A stretch of 64,000 nucleotides of DNA from Bartonella ancashensis (lineage in GTDB: Bacteria; Pseudomonadota; Alphaproteobacteria; Rhizobiales; Rhizobiaceae): assembly GCF_001281405.1 (NCBI RefSeq), contig NZ_CP010401.1, positions 210,001 through 274,000 of the forward strand, given 5' to 3'. Under the pieces are notes generated by a model, which worked only from the letters and a program-made list of their open reading frames with translations, made no database searches and was not told the DNA's origin. Both the position numbers and the translations under genes were made by a program. Positions 20,093 to 30,716 of the stretch are shown in pieces. How positions within the stretch are numbered: position 1 is the first letter of the stretch; each line of letters opens with the position of its first letter.

Positions 20093-20554
20093 TATGGCGA
20101 AGTTGTATCATGTCTACCTATATTAAAAGAAATGATATTCAAGTCCTTACTTATAAAGAATGTTTTTCTATACTGTACCATAAAAAGGTTAAGAATGGGG
20201 AACGTGAAGATGCTGGTTGTGCTTTTTTGAACATTCATCACTTTGAGTTTGTTGTTTGTTGTTTGTTGTTTGTTGTTTGTTGTTTGTTGTTTGTTGTTTT
20301 ATCAAAGAAAAATACAATATCTCGGTATCCTTGTACGAATCCGCTTTTCTCTCTTTGGTCGCAGCCGTATCGCTCATCCGGTACTTTCACAAAGATTTGC
20401 ACTTATTAAGAGTTGTTTTTTATTTTCTCAGTGTCGTTGTACCTAATCGTAGCAGACAATTTTTTCCTAAAATAAGGAAGGTTTTATGCTTTCTGGGAGA
20501 AGTTACAGCAATTGCAAATAGAAAAATCTAACTATATCTATAAATGGAGGTCTT
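20093..20554. other. Intergenic region with heptamer repeat
   Basis: No supported gene. It contains the GTTTGTT repeat array (listed separately). ORFs through the repeat in three frames are repeat artefacts. TGGAGG at about 20545 precedes the next Bep start. Confidence 0.5.
20247..20300 (+). repeat. Heptanucleotide repeat, seven copies of GTTTGTT
   Basis: Seven perfect tandem GTTTGTT units (20247-20295) plus a partial GTTTT. The array sits about 255 bases upstream of the Bep at 20555 and 155 bases after the preceding one. Seven-base units change length in slipped-strand replication, so a spacing-based effect on expression is possible but untested. Confidence 0.9.
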
Positions 20555-22381
20555 ATGCCTAAAAAAATTGTCCCTCCTGCATTACAGGAATTAAAAAAAC
20601 GCCGTGGAGCAATTGATGCCTCTATAGCTCCCAGTGACTTTGAGAAAGTTTCTCCTCATCCTAGAACACTTGCAGCACTAAAAGATCTTCAAAAGATGGT
20701 TCGTCAAAAAGGAGAAATATATTCAGAGATGGAAAAGCACATCCTGAAAAACACCTCAGATCAAAATATTGTTGATTTTTATTACTATCCGGGTACTCGA
20801 ATACTTAAAAATAAATATGGGATAAGAAATCCTGAAGAGTTTCAAGAAAGATATTCTCAAGATTTAGCTAAAGCGATTGAGGCGTTACAGAGCGATCCTT
20901 TGCCAAAGAATCTTGATTTTTCTTATTTAAAGTATATCCATCAATCTATGTTCAAAAATACCTTTGAGTGGGCTGGATGTACACGCGAGGCTCCTTATAC
21001 ATTTTCAGACGGTATTACTGCTCATTCAGCAGAAATATCTGAAAAAAATATTCCTTTCAATGTTGCGCCAAGTGATGAAATTCAAAAAAGAATTGAAGAC
21101 CTGAACAAAGAGTTTGCTAAATTAAATCATTCTCAAGACCTATCATACAATGATTTCATAACATTTTCTGCAAAAATATTTTGTTCCATTAGCTATGCGC
21201 ATCCTTTCAAAAAAGGTAACGAATCTGTACAAAAAGTATTTTTTGAAAAGATTTTTCAATCTGCAGGCTATAGCATCGACTTTTCTATTTTAACAAAAGC
21301 TCGAGTGGATTTTGCTAATAAACAAGCAATAGAGTGCGGCAATGTGCAGCCGTTACACCATATGTTTGAGGATATTTCTTCTCCAGACAACAAGCTCCTT
21401 TTAAGCGAATGCATAAACTACTTAAAAACTGTTGAGGGTGTTAATACTGACAAATATCGTATTATTGTAAGGCAAAAAGGCCTAATTTACGAAGGAATCT
21501 ACATAGGTGCTGGATGTGAAGGTGGTTTCATTCAAACAAAAGAGGATGATATCGTAATTTTCAAGAAAGAAGAAATCTCACCAGAATTACTGAGGTCACT
21601 AACGAAAGGAAATTCCTTATCTTTCACAGCTCCAGTGACTAACGATGTACTTATTCCAGGAGAAAATTTAAGTCCTCTCTCACAAAGTGAAATATCTCAA
21701 AAAGTTTTAACATACGAATATATTCAAAAAAGCCTTGAACAAATAAAAGATTCATCAAAACGTGTTTACGGTAATCCCGATGCGCTAGATAGCACAATAG
21801 ATATGATCAAAAAGAATCCAAGCTTAGGCAAAGAAATTTCTCAAAAAATTAAAAACTCTCCTGAATCTTTTGCCAAAATAGCGGGTCAAGAAATTTTTTC
21901 TTTCCAAAATAAAACACGCAGAAACGCTGAATCTCATATTCCTTATCTTGCTTACAGAATTAAAGAATGCTCAAATCTCTTCCAATATGCTACTGCAGGC
22001 ATAGTTAAAGAACATCGAGAAGAACAAAATCGCAGGAGGGGCAGCGTCTCAATGCCAGATAAAGATTTGCAAAATCTTTATTCTTTACCAAAAACAGGAC
22101 AGATCGAATTTTTACGTCAATATCCTGAAGTAAGAGAAAAACTCCATAATTACGTACAAGCATTTCATGCTCGTCTTTCACCATCTGAACGTCAAGCAAT
22201 AAAGGATGCTGATTATCAAAAACTTGCTGAAAATATTGGTACATCAGTCCAACAATCCAAAAAGATTGCAGCAATATTTGAATCTACCCAAAAAGCATAT
22301 AAACAAGACCAAATACTCAAGCTAACCACGCGAAAACCTGCACATGAAATAAAACAGACCTCTTCTTGTGTTATTAGTTAA
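20555..22381 (+). CDS. Bep effector with antitoxin-like N-terminus and degenerate Fic, OB, BID
   Basis: 608 residues; start with TGGAGG upstream. Residues 10-45 resemble a BiaA/VbhA-type antitoxin (LKKRRGAIDASIAPSDFE, then HPRTLAALKDL). The inhibitory Glu is kept (E30), but the S/T position is P26 and the Gly/Asn position is K31. The Fic motif at 216-227 reads HPFKKGNESVQK: acidic residue, second Gly and both Arg are lost, so AMP transfer is unlikely. OB about 300-370; BID from about 393 (IKDSSKRVYG) to about 590 with an intact end. It looks like a secreted, non-enzymatic Fic-fold effector. Confidence 0.85.
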   Translation: MPKKIVPPALQELKKRRGAIDASIAPSDFEKVSPHPRTLAALKDLQKMVRQKGEIYSEMEKHILKNTSDQNIVDFYYYPGTRILKNKYGIRNPEEFQERYSQDLAKAIEALQSDPLPKNLDFSYLKYIHQSMFKNTFEWAGCTREAPYTFSDGITAHSAEISEKNIPFNVAPSDEIQKRIEDLNKEFAKLNHSQDLSYNDFITFSAKIFCSISYAHPFKKGNESVQKVFFEKIFQSAGYSIDFSILTKARVDFANKQAIECGNVQPLHHMFEDISSPDNKLLLSECINYLKTVEGVNTDKYRIIVRQKGLIYEGIYIGAGCEGGFIQTKEDDIVIFKKEEISPELLRSLTKGNSLSFTAPVTNDVLIPGENLSPLSQSEISQKVLTYEYIQKSLEQIKDSSKRVYGNPDALDSTIDMIKKNPSLGKEISQKIKNSPESFAKIAGQEIFSFQNKTRRNAESHIPYLAYRIKECSNLFQYATAGIVKEHREEQNRRRGSVSMPDKDLQNLYSLPKTGQIEFLRQYPEVREKLHNYVQAFHARLSPSERQAIKDADYQKLAENIGTSVQQSKKIAAIFESTQKAYKQDQILKLTTRKPAHEIKQTSSCVIS

Positions 22382-22537
22382 CAACAAAGACTCCTTTTTT
22401 GAGCTAGATTTTTTGGGAAATGACCATAAAAACGTTAGCTTCTACCTTTAAAAAACATTCTATTACGCGAAATAGTCAGTAGAGATATATCTTCGTAAAA
22501 TAGAAAATGTACCCAGCGAAGAACAAAGGAGATATTT

Positions 22538-24361
22538 ATGAAGAAAAATGACTTCAAGCTTTTTGGGTTTGGGGAATTACAAAAACACAGTAATCCGACT
22601 ATAGATCCCGAAGAATCTGAAAGGTACTATGTGCCCCTTCTCAAGAGGCTAGCAAATTGAAGACACTTGAAATCTTATCCCGTATTCAGGCAGAAATCGC
22701 CCCTACCGCAAACAAAGAAATATCACCACAAGAAACACCCCGCGCCTACAATGACAGCAATTATCTCTATCCTGACGAAGAAACGCTAAAAAATAGATAT
22801 GGCATTACGGATTTCGTGAATTTTAACAAAAGGTTAGCACATGATTCCGCTAAAGCAATCGTTGATTTTCGTAAAAATAGCACACAACCAGAACGCTTTG
22901 ACCTTAATTACTTAAAACATATTCATAAACGCATATTTAGTAATGTGTTTGAGTGGGCTGGCCAAACGCGCGAAACACCTTTTATATTTTTGGATGGCAC
23001 TTACTTGCCTACATGCCGAACATGCGCAAAGGATGTTCACTTTCCTATTTCGTGCCTAGTGACAAAATTCAAACCTGTTTTCAATTCATCGAAGATGCCC
23101 TTATTCAGGAGAATAATCTGAAAACTTTCTCAGATAAGGAGTTTGTTTTAGCTATATCAGAAATATTTGCTTCTATTAATCAGATCCATGCTTTTAGAGA
23201 AGGTAATGGGCGTGTACAGCGTATGTTTTGTGAAAAAATCGCTGAAGCTTCAGGACGCACATTAGATTTTTCCCTTGCAACAAAAGCTCGAATGGAATTC
23301 GTTAGTGCTCAAATAATGGAATATAATAACATTGAACCAATGGTACATCTGTTTGAAGATATTTCCAATCCAGATAAAAGGGTTCTTTTAAGAGAATTTA
23401 TAGACTTTATGAAGCCTACATGTGATATTCCTAACAGCAACTGCTACCTTGTTGCAGCAGAAGAAGGTAAAACTTATATGGGACAATATAGGGGTGCGGG
23501 CCTAGAAAGCTTTACTATTAAAACCTACAACAGCACCGTCATTTGCAAAAAGGAAGAAATTGCACCAGAATTATTAAAAACGCTGAAATATGATGACCCT
23601 ATCACTTTTACAGCTAAAACAAATAGCAATATATTGATTCCAGCAGAAAATTTACAACCTCTTACCCAAAGTGAAATACGCGAACAGGCATCAAAAATAT
23701 TTGCGTTCAAGAAAACCTCGATAAAGTAAGATCATTTTCAAAAATCGTTTATGGTAACCCAAAAACACTGGATGAAAAGATAAGTCTTATCGAAGAATGT
23801 TCAATCGATAAACGTTCTCATTTAAGCAAAACAATATCTAAACAGATTGCAGATTCTCCTCAAAGTATTTCAAAGCTTGCAGGTAGAAAGTATTTTTTTA
23901 TAAAAGATTCAATGCGTCAAAATGCAGAAAGATGTACGGCTGCTCTCAGTGCCGCAGTTAGTAATTACGTAGATATCTTTGAACATGTTGAAGGACAAAT
24001 TATCCATGCACATCAAAAAGATCAAGAGCGCAAAAGGAATTGCGTCATGATGCCAAGTAAAAAATTACAAACATTCCTTTCTCTACCCAAAAAACAAATG
24101 AAAAAGTCCTTATCTGAAACTTCCGAATTGGAGAAAGAGCTTGGTAACTATACATGTGCACTTCATGCTCGTCTTTCTCCAAATGAACATACAGCAATAA
24201 AAAATAGTGATTATGTGAAGCTCTCTGAAAGTATCGGGACATCTGTTAAGCAAGCCAAGAAAATTGCAACAACTGTTAAGCTTATCCGAAATGTGCAAAA
24301 GCAGGTTAAAAAACCCGAAATTAACCCATCAAAAGAATTTACTATGGCGGCATTATTTTAA
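22538..24361 (+). pseudogene. Multiply frameshifted Bep with split antitoxin-like N-terminus
   Basis: The ATG at 22538 (AAAGGAG upstream) opens a 40-codon frame ending at 22660 with an antitoxin-like TIDPEESER. The next frame (from 22657) resumes with KTLEILSRIQ, the counterpart of KTLEILEGYA in the intact antitoxin at 57623. A second shift near 23005 splits the Fic flap. The Fic motif HAFREGNGRVQR (about 23190-23225) is intact. A third shift near 23700 separates OB from BID, and the BID continues to 24361 with at least one more frame change near 23900. At least three lesions make this a decaying gene; the catalytic motif is still consensus, so inactivation looks recent. Confidence 0.85.
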
Positions 24362-24574
24362 ATCGCATAAAAACAATAAAAAATACTTTGACCTACACAC
24401 AATGTTGTTTTAGAATGTCTGTCAGCGGGGATGAACATAACGATTAAGATGCCATTATGTGCAAGGGAAGGGCTTTTAGAGTTCATTTGGCAAAATAAGA
24501 GCGCTAGCAACACCTACAAAAAGCCTTTTTGATGATATAAGAGTGGTTGATCAAGAGTAAAAGGAGAGGTCTTT

Positions 24575-26146
24575 ATGGAAGATGAAAGATTAGAGCTTGG
24601 ACATTTTGTGGGCCCGTTTGCAAAATCAATGATACAGCTTAACAGGGAACCTTTCCCAAAACGTTTTGACTCGTCTTATCTGCAGCATATTCATAAATGT
24701 TTGTTTGAGAATATACTGGAAACAGCGGGACAGTTTCGTGATCTTACTATGCTTCCTTTCCAGAAGTTGCATGCCTTCTATGGACAAAAGATACCAGGAA
24801 AGGCCTCATTGTTTCAGAATATGGATTTTACCACAGAACGGGACAAGCTTAACCAATTGGATGAGCTTATAGCTTCTAAGAATAATTTTCAAGGTTTGTC
24901 ACGTGAAGAGTTCGTCAAACATGCAGTAAATGTATTTTCTCAACTGCACTCTATACGTCCTTTTGTACACGGTAATGATATTGTAGGAAGAATATTTCTT
25001 GTGAGACTTTCTAGAGCTGCAGGTCACACATTGGATTTTTCTCTTGTTACAAGTAAAGCTCTAGAAGCTGCTCTTAAACAAATAACAGAGCATGGTGATA
25101 CACAGCTGCTGCACGACATGTTTGAAAACATCTCCAATCCAGATAAAAAAGTTCTTCTAAAAGAGTGCATAGATCATCTGGATTCGACTGGCGTTGAAAA
25201 CGTCAAAAAGCTTAATCTTGTTCTAGCAAAAGAAGGAGTTACTTATCGGGGAATATTTCGAGGTGCTGGAAAGGAAGGTTGTTTTATTCAAGGAAAGGAC
25301 CTTGATGGAAAACTTAGTAATTGTGTGGTTATTTGCAAAAAAGAACAAGTTGCACCAAACTTATTAAGAACACTGAAAAATGGTGATCATGTCTCCTTTA
25401 CAACCCCAATGACCTTTGACACGCTCATTCCAAAAGAGAATGTAAAAGATCTTACAGAGGATGAGATCTGCAAAAAAACTCTGGAAGCTTCGCAAATTCA
25501 GAGCAGCGTAAAGCAAATCCAAAAATTTTCAAAAATTGTTTACGGCAATGAGCGAGTATTGGATCCTTACCTAAAAGGGGTAGAGAATGATGTTAATGCG
25601 GGGAAGGAAGTTGCTCAGAAAATTAAGGATAATCCTAAATCTATTGCAAAACTTGCGGGTTATAAATTTTTGTGCTTCAAAAGCTCAAGGCGTAGGGCTG
25701 CCGAAAGGTGTGTTGATTCTCTTGCTAAATCGGTTAGTGATCATGCCGAAGCTTTGCAATGTGCTAGAAGAAAAGTGATCCTTGAACACGAAGACGAGCA
25801 GAGGCGTAAAGGATGCGATGTTGCAATGCCAAGTAAAAAATTGCAAGATCTCGTTTCTTTACCAGAGGGAGAACGGGTCAAGATCTTATCTCAAGCTCCT
25901 GATTTGAAAAAAGAGCTTTTTGATTATGTCGATGCAATTCGTTACCGTCTTTCACAAGATGAGCATAAGGCAATAAAAGAGAGCAGCTATGTAGAGCTTG
26001 CTAAAAGTGTCGGCACATCAGTTAGACGTGCTGAAGATATTGCAACCGTAGCTAAACATTTTGGGGAAGTAAAAGACAAAGCAATATTCCAATTGGCAGT
26101 TGCAAAGGCTCGTGGTATTGGTCAGGGTGCATCCTTACAACAATAG
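24575..26146 (+). CDS. Bep effector with N-terminally shortened, degenerate Fic, OB, BID
   Basis: 523 residues; start with AAGGAGAGG upstream. About 30 residues that begin the Fic domain in its neighbours (the YxYPxTxxLKNKYG segment) are missing. The motif position (about residues 128-139) reads RPFVHGNDIVGR: catalytic His, acidic residue and first Arg are gone, so AMP transfer is not expected. OB about 210-290. BID from about 312 (IQKFSKIVYG), complete, with a basic tail. It is an open and probably secreted protein whose Fic part is structural or vestigial. Confidence 0.85.
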   Translation: MEDERLELGHFVGPFAKSMIQLNREPFPKRFDSSYLQHIHKCLFENILETAGQFRDLTMLPFQKLHAFYGQKIPGKASLFQNMDFTTERDKLNQLDELIASKNNFQGLSREEFVKHAVNVFSQLHSIRPFVHGNDIVGRIFLVRLSRAAGHTLDFSLVTSKALEAALKQITEHGDTQLLHDMFENISNPDKKVLLKECIDHLDSTGVENVKKLNLVLAKEGVTYRGIFRGAGKEGCFIQGKDLDGKLSNCVVICKKEQVAPNLLRTLKNGDHVSFTTPMTFDTLIPKENVKDLTEDEICKKTLEASQIQSSVKQIQKFSKIVYGNERVLDPYLKGVENDVNAGKEVAQKIKDNPKSIAKLAGYKFLCFKSSRRRAAERCVDSLAKSVSDHAEALQCARRKVILEHEDEQRRKGCDVAMPSKKLQDLVSLPEGERVKILSQAPDLKKELFDYVDAIRYRLSQDEHKAIKESSYVELAKSVGTSVRRAEDIATVAKHFGEVKDKAIFQLAVAKARGIGQGASLQQ

Positions 26147-26483
26147 AAAGCATCTTCGTTCTTCTGTGCAGTCCGCGCTTAGGAAATTTATTGGATTAAT
26201 AAGGTCATTTTTTTGAGTTTTTTTTGACGTAGATACTCAATAGTTTCAGTAACGTGTCTGCTGCTATCGGTAGGATTTTTTTCATAGAAAGAGTAAATCA
26301 AGAGGAATTCGTCAAGGCGAGATGGAAGTGTTTGTCCAATCAAACAAGGAGACTCCTCCCCTGCTTTTAAAATGGCTGTGACACTACCTTTGAGTATTGA
26401 CGTAGCCATCAGAGAGTTCGGGAGGATGAGTGTATTTATACCGAAATGATCAAAGTAGCAAAATGATCTCTGATGTATGATTT

Positions 26484-28105
26484 ATGAAAATGAAAAAAAT
26501 TAAAGCATATTCTCCTACTCCAAGTCACCTTAACTACCTGTACCCTGGTACTGAAACATTAAGAAATAAATATGGCATAACGAACCATACAGAGTATGAG
26601 ACAAGGTGTGCACATGACACAGCCCAAGCAGCAGTTAATTTATGCTACGAGCCCTTGCCAGAAAAATTTAATTATTCTTATCTGAAGTACATCCACAAAC
26701 GCTTATTTGAAAAGACATTCGAATGGGCTGGATATCCACGCAATTTCCCCTTTACATTTTCAGATGGTAGCATTGCTTATATGCCAAGCATGAGAAAAGA
26801 GGATTCAGAATTTTGTTTTGTATCTGGAGATAGAATTCAAGAAAGCTTTGAACTTGTGGATAACAAAATTTCTGAGATGAATAATTTAAAAGGCTTGTCA
26901 CGTCAAGATTTCATTAGAAATGCTGCAGCAATATTTGCAGCTATCAACGATATACATCCTTTCCGAGAAGGAAATGGACGCACACAACGAGCATTTTTTG
27001 AACGATTGGGTGAAGCAGCTAATCACAAGTTAGACTTCTCTCTCGTAACAAGAGCCCGAATGAATTTTGCTAGCATCCAAGCAATGAAGCATTACAATAT
27101 GCAACCATTGCAACATATATTTGAAGATATTTCTAATCCAGACAAAAAGCTCATTTTAAGAGAGTTCATAGATGACATGAAGGCCTGCAATTTCGATGTT
27201 GATGAGCATCGTGTCATTGCAGCGCAAGAAGGAGAAACTTATAATGGGATATATAGAAAAACTGGCCTGGAAGGTTGCTATATTCAAATAGGTAATGATA
27301 TGGTTATATGTAAAAAGGAGGAAATCTCTCCAGAATTGTTAAGAACATTAAAAAGTGGTGATCATATCTCCTTCACAGCACCAATAGGCTATGACACACT
27401 CATTCCAAAGGAAGAGTTTAGACCGCTCACACAAAATGAGATATATATAAAAGCCTCTGAAAACCGAAAAGTTCAAATGATCTTTCAACGAGTCCAACAA
27501 TCATCGAAGATTGTCTATGGCAATCCTAACGTATTGATGTACAAAATAAATCAGATAAAGAACAATCCAAGTTTGGGTAACTCTGTTGCCCAACAAATTG
27601 AGAGATCTCCTGAATCTGTTGCAAAGCTTGCAGGTAGAAAATGTTTCTGGATTAAAAATCAAACACGTAAAAATGCTGAACGCCACATTCCTCTTTTATG
27701 TACTATGATTAAAAATTATGTGTACGCCCTTGAAAATATTCACAAAAAAATAACTCAAGACCAACTAAGAGAGCAAAAACGCGAAAAATACAGTGTTGCA
27801 ATGCCGAGTAAAGAATTACGAGAGCTCTTTTCCTTATCAAAAGAACAACAAAAGGACGCTCTGTCCCGTACTCCGGATCTAGAAAAAAACTTAAAAATTA
27901 TATGCGCATACTCAATGCTCGCCTTTCACTCAAGGAGCGTGAAATGATCAGGAATGGTAATTATAAAGAACTCTCTGAAAGTATTGGTACATCCGTTAAG
28001 CACGCGAAGAAAATTGCAGAAACAGTTAGGAACACTCAAAATGCACATAAACAAACTCAAATCTTCAGAAGAAAACAATCAAGATTAATGATGATCGCCA
28101 GCTAA
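26484..28105 (+). pseudogene. Fic-OB-BID Bep with one-base frameshift in poly-A inside the BID
   Basis: The first frame (26484-27947, 487 codons) has an intact Fic motif HPFREGNGRTQR at 158-169, an OB region and a BID from about 333 (VQQSSKIVYG). At 27882-27890 the run GAAAAAAAC has seven A; with eight A the reading would continue DLEKKLKNYMRILNARLS and run to 28105 through the rest of the BID and the tail. As written, the product loses the last third of the BID and its signal tail. Everything else is intact, so this could be a recent mutation, a slippage-dependent on/off switch or a sequencing error. There is no Shine-Dalgarno close to the ATG at 26484. Confidence 0.8.
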
Positions 28106-28344
28106 AATGCAGGACTGTGCTATTTTAACGAGCATAAATAGGAAAATTTTTCTTCCTTTACTTACAGATGATTTAGTCTTTTTTTCAACAATAGAATGAA
28201 TAAGCAGTTATTTTATTTTGAGGAGAGAAATGTTTATTACCCAAGAAGATCACCTTACTCTGTATCCGAGCTAGATCTCGAGGAATTTATAAATATACAA
28301 GCAAAATAAATACCAATTTATGAGGGAATGGTAAGCCATTGATA

Positions 28345-30097
28345 ATGGCGAATTATTCTACACCTCTCAAACGAGAGGAATCACAAAAAAGCTTCCGAGG
28401 CACATGATTCTACCAGCAAACCTGACATGCCTGAAGAGATAAATTCTTCCTCTAAACACCTTATATCCTTGCAGATCTCAATGAACATAGGGAAGAAAAA
28501 AGCACAAAACTAGAACACCAAGATTTATTAACAATAAGACTCAACAACTATAGCTACCCTGATAGCTCTGTGCTAAAAAAATAAATATGGAATAACAGAT
28601 CCTGAAAAATTTCACGTAAAATGCATACATGATTCGGCACAAGAAACGATCAACTTACTGCAAGAACCCTCACAGAAAAGATTCGATTCTTCCTACATAA
28701 AATACATTCATAAATGCTTATTTGGAAACACATTCGAATAGGCTTGATGTACCCATAATGGACCTTTTACATTTCCAAATGGTAGTGTAGCTTAAGCACC
28801 AATAATGCACAAACTGGATTTTCCTCTTGTCTTTGCAACTTATAACAGAGTTAGCACTGGTCTACAAAATTTAAACCAGAGACTTTTTGCAAAGAATAAT
28901 TTAAAATCTATCATGCGAAGAATTTATCAAAGATGCCGCAGAATTATTTTCTTAATCTTAATTACATACACCTCTTTAGAGAAGGAAATGGACCTGTACA
29001 ACGGTTATTTTTCTACAAGCTTGTAGAAGAAGCCAATCATAAACTAGATTTTTTTCTTGTAACAAATAAACGCATGACCTCCACCTGCATTGCAGCGATG
29101 GGCTGTGATGACTTCAAACCAACACAACATATGTTCGAAGATATTTCCAATCCGTATAAAATAGATCTCTTTAAAAAATGCATAATACATATTGACAAAT
29201 ATTGTCTCATTGCAGCAAAGGAAGGCCTAACTTATACTGGAATTTACAGAGGGACTGGATGGGAAGGTTTTTTTATTAAAACCGATGATAATATAGTCGC
29301 TTGTAAAAGAGAGGAAATCACACCAGAATTGCTAAAAACTTTGAAAAAGGGAGATCCTATCACATTTACAGCGCTACCAATTCACAACATACTCATTCCA
29401 AAAGAATGAACTGCCGCCTCTCACAAAAAAAGCAATCTCTGAAAAAATTTTAAATAACAGTGATGTTAGAAAAAATCTGAGTAAAATTCAGGAGTTATCG
29501 AAGATTATTTATGGCAATGCAGAAATATTGGATGAAAAAATGAAGCTTATTCAAGAAGACCACAATTTAGCTTTAAACATTGCTCAACAAATTAAAAAAT
29601 CTCCTACATTTATCTCAGATCTTACAGGAAAGACGCCTCTTTTTATAAAAGATCAAACACGCAAAGATGCTGAACAAAACATTACTTCTCTTTGTTATGC
29701 AATTGGAGATCATGCATCTACCCTCAAGCATGTTGAGAATAAAATCACCCAAGAACATCTTGGAACCAAATGTGCAAAAAGCATACTGTCTCAACACCTG
29801 ATAAAATCTGCAAAAACTCTTTTCACTACAAAAAGAACAACAGGAAACAATCTTATCTTCATCGCCTTCTCTACGATAGGAACTCGATGCCTATCAAAGG
29901 CACTCAACAATCGTCTTTCAGTCAATGAAAAACAGGCAATAGAACAAGATAATTACATGGAACTCGCTAACAGCATCGGCACATCAATTAAGAATGCTAA
30001 GAAAATTGCCCAAATAATGAAGCTTGCAAAGGAAGCGCAAAAGCAAGCTGGAATATCTAAAATTGATCGGTCAAAAGCGATGGCTGTAAAATACTAA
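28345..30097 (+). pseudogene. Decayed Bep: antitoxin-like N-terminus, Fic, OB, BID
   Basis: A relic in many frames. An antitoxin-like start at 28345 (MANYSTPLKREESQK), followed after a shift by EAHDSTSKPDMPEEI, lines up with the N-terminal half of the protein at 57623. Fic remains include a frame containing YSYPDSSVLKK, then FDSSYIKYIHKCLFGNTFE followed by stop codons (about 28545-28745), and HLFREGNGPVQR (about 28965-29000). OB follows at 29190-29405 with a shift near 29405, then BID pieces from 29480 to 30097. Nonsense codons within the first 250 bases and several shifts show long inactivity. Confidence 0.8.
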
Positions 30098-30716
30098 AAA
30101 TCACAAATTAATATCATTGCAATAAATGAGTAAGCAGCAATAGAAAAAACCCTTTACGTGTAAGAGATATTCTCATAACGTATCTATTAATTGGACATAA
30201 TGATAAAATTGCGATAAAATACGGCAAAGGTGTGTTGAATATGTTCTTTTTATGTTTCAATGTCAGTAATGGTTTTGGTTCTTTGATGCTCTCTTTTCCT
30301 CTTCATATGTTGTTTTTGGTTATGAACAATGTGGGAGAAGAATTGCTTGATCTGACCTTGTGTCTTGTTTTTTCTATGGCATTTACTTTTTGTCTGCTTA
30401 GTGAGTCTCTTTTGAGAAAAATATCCAATCGTGTTTTAAATACCTTCTCTGATGTTCTGGTTTCTCGTTGTACTATTTATAAGATAGAATTTTTAAACCC
30501 TGTAATCATCTTTAGCACTGTCATGAGTTTTATTCCCCATTGTCTTATGCACTTAGATATCAATTACCTCAAGCGTAAGTATGTGCGAGTGACTCTTATG
30601 CATATCGGAGTTCTTCAATATGAAACGGAATTAAACTACCAAAAAGAAAAGCTATTTTTCTTTTTAAGAGATTTGTGAGCGCATTAAATCTCAATTTAAC
30701 GAAAGGGAGGTCACTT
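30098..30716. other. Intergenic region before the BID-only Beps
   Basis: A 148-codon open frame (30232-30678, +) rich in Phe, Leu and Cys fills most of it. It has no recognisable domain and no good ribosome site. Its composition is what the antisense of an A-rich Bep-like gene would give, so I do not call it a gene. AAGGGAGG at about 30704-30711 serves the next start. Confidence 0.4.

Noticed and set aside
20110..20531. ORFs running through the GTTTGTT repeat in three frames
   Set aside because: A 7-bp repeat opens several frames at once; no start signals or domains.
26188..26409. 73-codon minus-strand ORF, faintly reminiscent of Rap1a/Tai-type proteins (one Cys, YxxxNP, C-terminal helix)
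   Set aside because: The resemblance is too weak, there is no ribosome site, and no partner effector is seen; possibly a fragment of a decayed gene.
30232..30678. 148-codon plus-strand ORF before a BID-only Bep
   Set aside because: No domain, no ribosome site, and a Phe/Leu/Cys-rich composition expected from the antisense of A-rich coding sequence.
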